Positions 1 through 7,789 of a stretch of DNA of 47,338 bases are shown here, piece by piece. Each line of letters opens with the position of its first letter. Position 1 is the stretch's first letter. The DNA lies in contig DASZGY010000020.1 in NCBI GenBank assembly GCA_035938395.1, positions 1 through 47,338 on the forward strand, given 5' to 3'. The notes under the pieces are model-generated. The model saw only the letters and a list, made by a program, of their open reading frames with translations. It was not told where the DNA came from and searched no databases. Made by a program: the position numbers and the translations under genes. The stretch is from JALZAA01 sp035938395. Lineage in GTDB: Bacteria; Actinomycetota; Acidimicrobiia; IMCC26256; JACDBD01.

Positions 1-548
1 ATGACGCCGACCCGCAGCCCGCTGAAATCGACGCCTTCGTGCGGCCACCGGCCGGTGTGGAAGATCTCGCCTTCGAACGAATCGATACCGTCGATCTCGG
101 GCTGCTTCGCGTCCGACAGGCAGCCCGACGCCATGATGCAGAACTGCGCCGACACCCGGTCGCCCCGGTCGGTGGCGACGTCCCAACGTTGCGCATCCTC
201 GTCCCACGTCGCCGCCGTCACCCGGGTCTCGAACTGGATGTCGCGGCGTAGGTCGAATCGGTCGGCGACGTGGTTCACGTACCGCAGGATCTCGGGCTGG
301 GTGGCGTAGCGCTCCGACCACGTCCATTCCTGCTCGAGCTCGGGCGAGAACGAGTAGGAGTAGTCCATCGACTCGACGTCGCAGCGCGCCCCCGGATAGC
401 GGTTCCACCACCACGTCCCGCCGACGTCGGCGGCACCTTCGTAGCCCTGGATGCTCAGGCCGAGTGCCCGCAGCCGGTGGTGTGCGTACAGGCCGGCGAA
501 GCCGGCGCCGACCACGACCGCGTCGACGTGCGCGCGGGATTCGCTCAC
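1..548 (-). CDS. Baeyer-Villiger-type flavin monooxygenase (3' part outside window)
   Basis: This is the first 182 residues of a class B flavoprotein monooxygenase; the rest lies left of position 1. Such enzymes use FAD and NADPH to insert oxygen into ketones or aldehydes. An FAD-binding GAGFAG motif sits at residues 14-19, followed by the conserved GGTWWWNRYPG stretch (43-53). The Baeyer-Villiger signature FxGxxxHxxxW reads FEGEIFHTGRWPH at 158-170. Translation starts at GTG 548, because the upstream ATG frame closes at once with a TGA overlapping this start. The gene lies 20 bp behind the pirin gene on the same strand, so the two are probably co-transcribed. A related monooxygenase is divergent at 1370. 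The substrate cannot be read from the sequence. Confidence 0.88.
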   Translation of the reverse strand, partial: MSESRAHVDAVVVGAGFAGLYAHHRLRALGLSIQGYEGAADVGGTWWWNRYPGARCDVESMDYSYSFSPELEQEWTWSERYATQPEILRYVNHVADRFDLRRDIQFETRVTAATWDEDAQRWDVATDRGDRVSAQFCIMASGCLSDAKQPEIDGIDSFEGEIFHTGRWPHEGVDFSGLRVGV

Positions 549-568
549 AAGTCGATTCTCGCGCGCAT

Positions 569-1276
569 CTACGAGGTGACCCAGACCAGGACCTCGGCGC
601 CGCTGGGTCCGGCGGTCAGCGTGCGGGCGCCGGCGCTCGTGAGGCGGGCCGCGTCACCTTCGGTGAGTGGGCCGGCGTCCTCGAGGTCGACGTCTCCCGC
701 CGCGACGAACACATGCACGTGCCCGCCGTCCGGCACGGTCGTCGTCTCACCCGGCTGGAGGCGCGCGCCCCAGAGCACGGCGTCCCGTTGGTGGATCGAG
801 ATCGCACCCTCGTGTCCCTGGCCCGAGGCGATAGGACGCAGGCCGCCTTTCTCGAGCTCGCGGTTGACGTCGCGTTGCTCGTAGCCGGGAGCGACGCCTT
901 CCGCGTCGGGCGGGACCCACATCTGGACGAAGTGCACCGCCTCCGCGGGCGAGGGGTTCATCTCGGAGTGCTCGATGCCGGTGCCGGCGCTCATCCGCTG
1001 CGCGAGACCCGGATACAGCTCGCCGTGATTCCCTTCGGAATCACGGTGCTCGAGCCGCCCGGCGAGCACCCACGTGACGATCTCCATGTCCCGGTGGAAG
1101 TGCGGGGGGAACCCGCGGGCGGGTGCTACGCGATCGTCGTTGCTCACGAGCAGCAGACCGTGATGCGTGTTGGCAGGGTCGTAGTGGCGGCCGAAGCTGA
1201 AGCTGTGCCGGCTGTCGAGCCAATCGATCTTCGTGTGCGGACGTGTCTCGGCTCTGCGGATGTCGACAGTGCTCAT
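569..1276 (-). CDS. Pirin family protein (bicupin)
   Basis: This 235-residue protein is of normal pirin/YhhW length. Pirins are cupin-fold proteins; several bind a metal and some act as quercetin 2,3-dioxygenases, others as regulators. The N-terminal cupin holds the expected metal ligands: H59 and H61 in PHFHRDMEIVTWVL, and H103 and E105 in GTGIEHSEMNPS. The start is ATG 1276. It is the first gene of a leftward pair with the monooxygenase beginning 20 bp downstream. It is divergent from a second monooxygenase across about 93 bp that must hold both promoters. A role as redox or metal-sensing partner of the monooxygenases is only an inference from position. Confidence 0.9.
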   Translation of the reverse strand: MSTVDIRRAETRPHTKIDWLDSRHSFSFGRHYDPANTHHGLLLVSNDDRVAPARGFPPHFHRDMEIVTWVLAGRLEHRDSEGNHGELYPGLAQRMSAGTGIEHSEMNPSPAEAVHFVQMWVPPDAEGVAPGYEQRDVNRELEKGGLRPIASGQGHEGAISIHQRDAVLWGARLQPGETTTVPDGGHVHVFVAAGDVDLEDAGPLTEGDAARLTSAGARTLTAGPSGAEVLVWVTS

Positions 1277-1369
1277 GTGTCAGCATGAAATCAGGTGCCC
1301 CGTATGGGGTCGAATCACGAACGGGCGGGTCCGAGCGAACCGAACGGACCGGACAGAAGGAGCACAGCG

Positions 1370-2827
1370 TTGGTCGACGACAGCCGCGCACTGCGGTTCG
1401 CGATCATCGGCGCCGGCATGGCGGGAATCCTCAGCGCGATCAAGCTGAAGGACGCCGGTCTCACGGACTTCACTGTCTACGAGAAGGCGGACCGTGTCGG
1501 TGGGACGTGGCGGGAGAACACGTATCCGGGGCTCTCGTGCGACGTCCCGTCGCACCTCTACTCCTATTCGTTCGCGCCCACGCCCGAATGGAGTCACCGA
1601 TTCTCGCCGGGCGACGAGATCCAGGGGTACTTCGAGCGGGTCGCGCACGAGCACGACATCGAGGGGCAGATCCGTTTCGGCGACGCGGTCACGAGCTGCA
1701 GGTTCGACGACGGCACGTGGCATATCGAGACGGAGCGCGGGCACCGCGACGACGTCCACGTCGTCATCGCGGCCACCGGGGTGCTGCACCATCCCAAGCT
1801 TCCCGACTTCGAAGGCCTCGCCGATTTCGAGGGTGCGGTGTTCCACAGCGCGCGCTGGGACCACGAAGTGCGCATCGACGGCGCGCGCGTGGGCATCGTC
1901 GGCACGGGCTCGACGGCGGTGCAGATGGTCTCGGCCCTCGTGAGCCGGGTCGAGAACCTGTCGCTCTTCCAGCGGACGGCCCAATGGATCATGCCGCAGG
2001 AGAACCCTCCGTACAGCGAGGACGAGAAGACGGAGTACCGAGCGAACCCGGAGCGGCTGGCCGAGCTGCGGGCGAACCTCACGCAGGTGTTCGACACCTT
2101 CGCCAACGCGATCGTCGATGCCGACTCGCCGGAGATGCAGATGATCGCCGGCATGTGCCGGGAGAACCTCGAGAGCAACGTGCGCGATCCCGAGCTGCGT
2201 GAGGCGCTACGGCCCGACTACCAGGCGGCGTGCAAGCGGTTGATCATCTCGCCCGACTTCTACGACGCCATCCAGCAGCCGAACGCGGAGCTCGTCACCG
2301 ACGCCATCGAGCGCGTCGAGGCGGCGGGCGTGCGGACTCGCGACGGTCGGCTGCACGAGCTCGACGTGCTGGTCCTCGCCACCGGCTTCAAGACCGACGC
2401 CTTCATGCGGCCGATGACCGTGATCGGACGGGACGGCGAGTCGCTGGCGCAGGCGTGGTCGGCGCGACCGAGCGCCTACATGTCGGTCTCGATCCCCGGC
2501 TTCCCGAACTTCTTCATGCTCAACGGGCCGAACGGCCCGGTCGGCAACTTCTCGCTGATCGAGGTGGCCGAGCTGCAGTTCGGCTACATCATGCAGCTCC
2601 TGGCGCCGCTCCGGTCGGGCGAATGCCGCGAGGTCAGCGCGACTCGCGACGCGATGGAGCAGCACGAAGCCGCGAGGGTGCAAGCCGTCGAGAACACGGT
2701 CTGGGTCACCGGGTGCCATAGCTGGTACCTCGACGACCGCGGCATCCCCGCCACCTGGCCGTGGTCGTTCGACCGGTTCCGATCGGAGATGCACGCCCCT
2801 CACGCGTCCGCGTTCGAGTATCGATGA
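1370..2827 (+). CDS. Flavin-containing (Baeyer-Villiger-type) monooxygenase
   Basis: This is a full-length FAD/NADPH monooxygenase of about 485 residues. I chose TTG 1370 because AGAAGGAG lies 7 bp upstream and the FAD motif GAGMAG then falls at residues 14-19, as in homologues; an in-frame ATG at 1295 has no such site. Other marks are GGTWRENTYPG (44-54), a Baeyer-Villiger-like FEGAVFHSARWD (153-164), and the NADP-binding IVGTGS (176-181). It differs from the divergent partial paralogue at 1-548, for example WREN instead of WWWN, so the two are not recent duplicates. Its TGA overlaps the ATG of the next gene (ATGA), indicating translational coupling. The substrate is unknown; ketones, steroids or terpenoids are typical for the family. 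Confidence 0.9.
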   Translation: MVDDSRALRFAIIGAGMAGILSAIKLKDAGLTDFTVYEKADRVGGTWRENTYPGLSCDVPSHLYSYSFAPTPEWSHRFSPGDEIQGYFERVAHEHDIEGQIRFGDAVTSCRFDDGTWHIETERGHRDDVHVVIAATGVLHHPKLPDFEGLADFEGAVFHSARWDHEVRIDGARVGIVGTGSTAVQMVSALVSRVENLSLFQRTAQWIMPQENPPYSEDEKTEYRANPERLAELRANLTQVFDTFANAIVDADSPEMQMIAGMCRENLESNVRDPELREALRPDYQAACKRLIISPDFYDAIQQPNAELVTDAIERVEAAGVRTRDGRLHELDVLVLATGFKTDAFMRPMTVIGRDGESLAQAWSARPSAYMSVSIPGFPNFFMLNGPNGPVGNFSLIEVAELQFGYIMQLLAPLRSGECREVSATRDAMEQHEAARVQAVENTVWVTGCHSWYLDDRGIPATWPWSFDRFRSEMHAPHASAFEYR

Positions 2828-3618
2828 CCGCGACGAGGCGCCTTCGCCGCGAACCACCGGCGTTCCGCCCGGTCGAGGTGCGCCGCGTCGAGCATGTGAG
2901 CCCGCGCTTGGTGCGCGTCACCTTGAGCGGCTCCGAGCTGGCCGGGTTCACGGTCGAGCAGCCGGCGGCGAGCGTCCGGATGCTCCTCCCGTCGTCCGGA
3001 GGCGGCGAGCTCGTCGTCCCGAGCTGGAACGGCAACGAGTTCCTCCTGCCCGACGGGCGCCGGCCGACGATCCGCACGTTCACGCCCTGGCGCGCCGACC
3101 CCGAGGCCTGGGAAATCGACGTCGGGATCGTCGTCCACGGCGGTGGTGTCGCGTCCGACTGGGCGGTGTCGGCCGAGCCGGGCCGGCCGGCGGCGATCTC
3201 CGGTCCCGGCCGCGGTTACACCGTCGACCGCGACGCGCCCGCGTACCTCGTGGCGGGCGACGAGACTGCGATCCCCGCTATCACCCAGGTCCTCGACGCG
3301 ATCCCCGGCGAGACGCCGGTGCAGGTGCGGATCGAGGTCGCGCACGCTGACGGCCGTCTCGCGTTGGGGGCGCATCCCGGCGCGACCGTCGAGTGGTGCG
3401 ACCTCCCGTCCGACGCGCCTCCCGGCGACGCGCTCGGCGGCGCCGTCCGCGACGTGGACCTCCCCGACGGCGCCCGCGTGTGGGCAGCCGGCGAAGCGGC
3501 GGCTGTGCAACGCATCCGCCGCCATCTGTTCGACGATCGGGGCCTGGCGCGAGCGCAGACGTCGGTGCGCGGCTACTGGAAGTACGGCCGCGCCGGTGAC
3601 GGAGACGACGACGCGTGA
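2824..3618 (+). CDS. Siderophore-interacting FAD-binding protein (SIP family)
   Basis: This 264-residue flavin reductase belongs to the ViuB/SIP family, whose members reduce ferric siderophores in the cytoplasm with NAD(P)H or ferredoxin. The N-terminal FAD barrel carries RTFTPWR (the family RxYTxR-type flavin motif), followed by DVGIVVHGGGVASDWA and a C-terminal SIP domain ending in RGYWKYGRAGD. The ATG at 2824 overlaps the upstream stop and the TGA overlaps the next GTG, so it is the middle gene of a three-gene overlapping unit. No siderophore biosynthesis or uptake gene is visible nearby. It might instead act as a reductase for the preceding monooxygenase, which is a speculative alternative. 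Confidence 0.88.
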   Translation: MTATRRLRREPPAFRPVEVRRVEHVSPRLVRVTLSGSELAGFTVEQPAASVRMLLPSSGGGELVVPSWNGNEFLLPDGRRPTIRTFTPWRADPEAWEIDVGIVVHGGGVASDWAVSAEPGRPAAISGPGRGYTVDRDAPAYLVAGDETAIPAITQVLDAIPGETPVQVRIEVAHADGRLALGAHPGATVEWCDLPSDAPPGDALGGAVRDVDLPDGARVWAAGEAAAVQRIRRHLFDDRGLARAQTSVRGYWKYGRAGDGDDDA

Positions 3619-4832
3619 GCTCCCGCAGCGAGTCACGGGCGCACGTTCCCCGGATCACCGCTGAGCTGCGCGAAGGGGAGGTCGTCAAGCCGCTCGAGCT
3701 CTTCTTCGACCTCGTCTTCGTGCTCGGATTCACCCAATGCACCGCGCTCATGGAGAACCAGCCGACGTGGGAAGGCGTGGGCCGGGCGATGCTGGTGCTC
3801 GCGGTGCTCTGGTGGGCATGGGTCGGGTTCGCCTGGTTGACGAGCGTGATCGAGCCCGAGGAGGGCGCCGTCCGCATCGTGATGTTCGCCGCCACCGCGG
3901 GCCTGCTCGTCGTGGCGTTGTGCGTCCCCGAGGCGTTCGGTGACCGGGCGCTCCTCTTCGCAGTGGCGTACGGAGTCGTGCGCGCCGCGCACATCGCACT
4001 GTTCCTGATCGCCAGTCGCGACGACCCCGCGCTGCGCCGGTCGGTCGTCGCGCTCGCCGTCAGCACCGCGTCAGCACTCGGGCTGCTCATCGGTGCGTCG
4101 TTCCTCGGTGGTTGGGCTCAAGCGGGCCTCTGGGCGGCGGCGATCACGGTCGACTGGGGCGGTCCCGCCCTGTTCGGCACGCGGGGATGGAAGCTGGTCC
4201 CCGGCCACTTCGCCGAGCGGCACAGCCTGGTCATCATCCTCGCTCTCGGTGAGTCGATCGTGTCGCTCGGCGTCGGCGCCAAGGCCGATCTCACCGTCGG
4301 CGTGGTGACGGCGGCGGTGCTCGGGATCGCACTCGCAGCCGCGCTGTGGTGGACGTACTTCGACGTGGTCGCCCTCGTGAACGCGCGACGGCTGACGATG
4401 GCGACCGAGGGGGGCGAGCGCAACGCGCTTGCTCGCGACTCGTACTCCTATCTGCACTTCCCGATGGTGGCAGGGATCGTGCTGGCCGCCTTCGGCCTCG
4501 AAGAGACTCTCGCCCATGTCGGCGACCCCCTCGAAGCCGTCGCGGCGTTTGCGCTGCTCGGTGGCGTGGCCATCTACCTGCTCGCGCACGTCGCCCTGCG
4601 GCTCCGGAACGCGCACACGATCAACCGCCAGCGACTCGTGCTCGGCATCGGTCTGTTCGCCCTGATCCCCGTCGGCACCGTCGTGCCCGCGCTCGCGACG
4701 CTCGCCGGTGTCGACGTACTGCTCTGGGCGATGATCGCCTACGAGACCGCCAACTACGACGAACGCCGCTACCGCCTGCGTCACGGCCTCGACCCCGATC
4801 CGGAGATACCGCTCGGCGGCGAGCGCGCGTGA
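3615..4832 (+). CDS. Low temperature requirement protein A (LtrA) family membrane protein
   Basis: This 405-residue polytopic membrane protein belongs to the LtrA family, named from a Listeria gene needed for growth in the cold; its biochemical role is still unknown. The family hallmark FFDLVFVLGF lies at residues 30-39, and HFAERHSLVIILALGES is also typical. About a dozen hydrophobic segments follow, and the length is normal. The start is GTG 3615, overlapping the TGA of the siderophore-interacting protein (GTGA). Translational coupling to a flavin reductase and a monooxygenase is unusual and no shared pathway is obvious. Confidence 0.9.
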   Translation: MSSRSESRAHVPRITAELREGEVVKPLELFFDLVFVLGFTQCTALMENQPTWEGVGRAMLVLAVLWWAWVGFAWLTSVIEPEEGAVRIVMFAATAGLLVVALCVPEAFGDRALLFAVAYGVVRAAHIALFLIASRDDPALRRSVVALAVSTASALGLLIGASFLGGWAQAGLWAAAITVDWGGPALFGTRGWKLVPGHFAERHSLVIILALGESIVSLGVGAKADLTVGVVTAAVLGIALAAALWWTYFDVVALVNARRLTMATEGGERNALARDSYSYLHFPMVAGIVLAAFGLEETLAHVGDPLEAVAAFALLGGVAIYLLAHVALRLRNAHTINRQRLVLGIGLFALIPVGTVVPALATLAGVDVLLWAMIAYETANYDERRYRLRHGLDPDPEIPLGGERA

Positions 4833-4857
4833 CAAGTCACACACGAGGTCCCGAGCG

Positions 4858-5796
4858 TTGATTCACATTCGAGCCGTCAGCCCCTCCGACGTGACTCCGC
4901 GACTGGTGGAATCGCTCGGCGCCAATGACGGTGTCGTGAACCTGGTCGTCCTCGAGGGAGTGGCGCGCAGCCCGGACGGCGACTCGGTGCAGTTCGACGT
5001 CATCGCCGCCGAGGCCAATCGGGTGCTGGACGAGCTCCGCGACCTCGACCTCGCCCAGCGGGGCTCGATCGTGATCGAGGACGTCGCCGCCTCGATCTCC
5101 GAGCTCGCCGTGAGCGCGGAACGTCAAGAGCCGCGGAAGGCGAGCTCGTCGCCCATCTGGGAGGAAGCCGAGGCCCGGATCCAAGCCCGCGGCGTGTACC
5201 CGGCGAGTTGGTTCGTGCTCATGATCATCGCCGGACTCATCGGGGCGGTCGGGATCCTCACCAATTCGCAGATCCTCATCGTCGGCGCCATGGTCGTGGG
5301 TCCGGAGTACGGCGCCATGATCAACGTGGCCTTCGGCGTCGACACCGCGGACGCCCACGTCGTTCGCCTCGGCCTGCGCGCGCTGTTCTTCGGCTTCCTG
5401 TTCGCGATCGTCGCCACGCTGCTGTTCGGGCTGGTGATTCGCGCATTCGATCTCGAGCCGAGAGCGTTCGAACTCGGCATCCGTCCTGTGTCCGACCTCA
5501 TCAATTCGCCGAACGTGTTCTCCGTCGTCGTCGCCGTCTTGGCAGGGATCGTGGGTGTCGTATCACTGACCGAGGCGAGGGCAAACGCATTGATCGGCGT
5601 GTTCATCTCGGTCACCACCATCCCGGCGGCTGCGGATCTGGGCCTGTCGATCTCGTTCGGGGCGTGGAGGGAGGCTCGGGGTGCGCTCCTTCAGCTGCTG
5701 TTGAACGTCGTCATCCTGATCGTCGTCGGCGCCGTCGGCTTGCGGGTGCAGCGACGGATCTGGGGCCGTTCCGGCTGGCGGACCGGCGCTAGGTGA
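4858..5796 (+). CDS. DUF389 domain-containing membrane protein
   Basis: This 312-residue protein has a soluble N-terminal region (about 1-115) and a hydrophobic DUF389 domain of roughly six helices. The conserved core TNSQILIVGAMVVGPEYG is at 135-152 and VVSLTEARANALIGVFISVT further on. The function of DUF389 is not established. The best start is TTG 4858, 25 bp after the LtrA stop, with only a weak GAG upstream, so the exact start is uncertain. The 3' end overlaps by 8 bp the convergent aldose 1-epimerase gene, leaving no room for a separate terminator. Confidence 0.82.
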   Translation: MIHIRAVSPSDVTPRLVESLGANDGVVNLVVLEGVARSPDGDSVQFDVIAAEANRVLDELRDLDLAQRGSIVIEDVAASISELAVSAERQEPRKASSSPIWEEAEARIQARGVYPASWFVLMIIAGLIGAVGILTNSQILIVGAMVVGPEYGAMINVAFGVDTADAHVVRLGLRALFFGFLFAIVATLLFGLVIRAFDLEPRAFELGIRPVSDLINSPNVFSVVVAVLAGIVGVVSLTEARANALIGVFISVTTIPAAADLGLSISFGAWREARGALLQLLLNVVILIVVGAVGLRVQRRIWGRSGWRTGAR

Positions 5797-6697
5797 TCGT
5801 GAGCGCGAACGTTGCGGTGAAGGCCTCGCCGCTCGGCACAAACGGCGTAGTACCCGCCACGAGTGCGTTGGTGGGCGCAGCCATCGGCTCGAGGGCGGCA
5901 AAGGGCCGGCCGGGCGGGACCCACACTTGGGCGAACGGGTAGTTCTCGGCGCAGTGCAGTTCGATCGCGACACTCTCAGCCTCGAGAGCGAGGCGACGTT
6001 GCCGCCCTAACCGGTAGAGATCGTCGAAGGTACGCCGGCCGATGGGCGCGGCCTCGGCCGGTTCCGGATTGGACGCACCGGTCGGGATACCGCGTGCGTC
6101 CAACTCCAGGTGGTGGCGCGGCGGGAGCCGCAACCGCCAGGTGCTCCGACCCGTGGTCGGCAACCGCAGGTACGGGTGCCAGCCGAACGCGATTGGCACC
6201 GGCCGTCGACCGGTGGGGATCACAGTGGCGCCCACCGTCAGCCGGGCGTCGCGTGCCGTGACCTTCAGCTCGACGCGATGCGGGAACGGGAACGCCGGGG
6301 CGTCCACGTCGATTGCGGCGCGGAACCATGCGGTGTCGCCCCGAGTGGCGCGGCGCTCGATCCGCCAGCCGGGCTTGCCGACGAGCAGACCGTGTATCGG
6401 GAGCCCGTTGTCGTCGGTGGCGAGATCGAGGCCGCTCAGGTCGACGCGGATACGGCCGGCCCGATAGCGGCGCGTCGCGAGCCTGTTGGCCCACGGCGCG
6501 AGGAGCGGGATGCCGAGCGTGGCTCCGGCGCGCAGCGCCGCCAGCCCACCGGGGAGAGCGAGATGCTCGGCACCGCGGTATCGCAACGACACGCCCGTCA
6601 TGCCGAGGTCGGGCAGGAACGTGGCGGCGAGCTGTCCGGAGGTGAGCGTGAGTGCTGAGGTGCCGCGGAACCGACTCTCGAATACCTCGGCGCCCAC
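5789..6697 (-). CDS. Aldose 1-epimerase (mutarotase) family protein
   Basis: This 302-residue galactose mutarotase-like protein would interconvert alpha and beta anomers of aldoses. The expected catalytic set is visible: APWANR (67-72), H102 in LPIHGLL, H174 in AFGWHPYLRL, and the general base E270 in ALEPMAAPTNAL. Length is normal for the family and no signal peptide is seen, so it should be cytoplasmic. It lies on the same strand as, and 156 bp downstream of, the cyclase gene at the end of the cyd/dehydrogenase cluster. An anomer-interconverting enzyme fits a cluster with an inverting glycosidase and a glucose-dehydrogenase-like SDR. That functional link is an inference; the 156-bp gap allows a separate promoter. 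Confidence 0.87.
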   Translation of the reverse strand: MGAEVFESRFRGTSALTLTSGQLAATFLPDLGMTGVSLRYRGAEHLALPGGLAALRAGATLGIPLLAPWANRLATRRYRAGRIRVDLSGLDLATDDNGLPIHGLLVGKPGWRIERRATRGDTAWFRAAIDVDAPAFPFPHRVELKVTARDARLTVGATVIPTGRRPVPIAFGWHPYLRLPTTGRSTWRLRLPPRHHLELDARGIPTGASNPEPAEAAPIGRRTFDDLYRLGRQRRLALEAESVAIELHCAENYPFAQVWVPPGRPFAALEPMAAPTNALVAGTTPFVPSGEAFTATFALTIT

Positions 6698-6737
6698 CGT
6701 GCAAGCGTATCGATAGGCGTGCGTTCATCCGATCGCT

Positions 6738-6830
6738 GTGGGAGAGCACGAGCTGGTCGAGAAGCTCGCGTCACTCGACCTGCTCGACCGGGTAGGTGAG
6801 CTCACCGACGGAGAGTTCCCGCCGCCGAGC
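6738..6830 (+). pseudogene. Possible short coding remnant between epimerase and cyclase genes
   Basis: The stretch from GTG 6738 reads as a protein-like amphipathic sequence (residues GEHELVEKLASLDLLDR, then VGELTDGEFPPP) with strongly G/C-biased third codon positions, unlike the rest of the 156-bp gap. After about 31 codons the frame runs into sequence antisense to the end of the cyclase gene and loses this character. It may be the N-terminal remnant of a lost gene or a chance open frame. I do not recognise the family. Confidence 0.25.
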
Positions 6831-6853
6831 GGCACCTGTCCGACTCCGAGCTG

Positions 6854-7783
6854 CTACAGGATCGCGATCGGGTTGACAGGTGAACCCGTCGCAGCCGGCA
6901 ACCGGAGGGGGGCGATCACGCACAGAAACGACCAGCGATTGTCCTGTTGGCACACTTCGGCGAGGTCCTCGAACTGCAGGTAGTCGAGCAGGTGGAGCCC
7001 CATTGCGTTGATGGCGAGCACGTGCACCGGAAAGTCCACGCCCTCCGTCGTGCTCGGCGCGGTGTCGTTGTTTCCGTCACTCCCGAGGACGGACACTCGC
7101 CGCTCCGCGAGAAACTCCATGGCCGTCGGGTGGAGGCCGGCACGAGCGTCGGCTGCGTTCCAAGGCCCAACTTCCGCCCGGCGCCGACTATGCCCGACCC
7201 GAACGAACAGGAGGTCGCCTCGGTCCACGCGGAGGTGCTCGGTGCTCTCGGCTGCGGCGAGGTCGTCGACGGTCACATGATCACCGGGCTCGAGCCACGG
7301 TTCACCTCGTACCAGCGGTATGTCGAGGAGAACACCTCGACCGACGATGCCGTTGGCCGCCACGTCTATCGAAAGAGCCGACGCGCCGGTGGGTGTGATC
7401 GTGTCGACGCTGACATTGTTATAGAGCCTGCTGTTGTAGATGACGTGACACAGAGCATCAATGTGGCTGTCGGCGTTGCCGTGCACGTTCATGGCGAACC
7501 GATCCATCGCGAAATTGAGCCCTGCGCCAGCAGTGTGATCAGCGGCGCCGCCGATCATCTCGTGTCGGCAGGGCTCGGGGTTGTCGGCTGATGGTCGGTC
7601 CTCCACGGGCCGGGCGAGCGACACCGTTCTCCCCGATCGAACCTCGCCGACCGCAGAGAGGACGCGCGCGGAAGTGATGTTGTTGAGGGCTCCACGCCGG
7701 TCCGACGCGCCCCACTCCGTCGTTTGCTCGAGATGGCGATAGAGAGAACGGAAGGCGGCGGCGTCGAGCGCGTCGCCAGGCAT
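6854..7783 (-). CDS. Cyclase family protein (kynurenine formamidase-like metal hydrolase)
   Basis: This 309-residue protein belongs to the putative cyclase family (PF04199), metal-dependent hydrolases that include kynurenine formamidase. The metal-site motif HGNADSHIDALCH is at residues 101-113 (H101, H107, D109, H113), and NNITSARVL near residue 35 is typical of the long actinobacterial subfamily. It starts 6 bp after the stop of the CydB-NDH-2 fusion, with GAGG about 10 bp before ATG 7783, and is therefore very likely in the same transcript. Its substrate is unknown. In this context one could imagine hydrolysis of a lactone or another dehydrogenase product, but nothing in the sequence proves it. 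Confidence 0.85.
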   Translation of the reverse strand: MPGDALDAAAFRSLYRHLEQTTEWGASDRRGALNNITSARVLSAVGEVRSGRTVSLARPVEDRPSADNPEPCRHEMIGGAADHTAGAGLNFAMDRFAMNVHGNADSHIDALCHVIYNSRLYNNVSVDTITPTGASALSIDVAANGIVGRGVLLDIPLVRGEPWLEPGDHVTVDDLAAAESTEHLRVDRGDLLFVRVGHSRRRAEVGPWNAADARAGLHPTAMEFLAERRVSVLGSDGNNDTAPSTTEGVDFPVHVLAINAMGLHLLDYLQFEDLAEVCQQDNRWSFLCVIAPLRLPAATGSPVNPIAIL

Positions 7784-7789
7784 CGAGTC

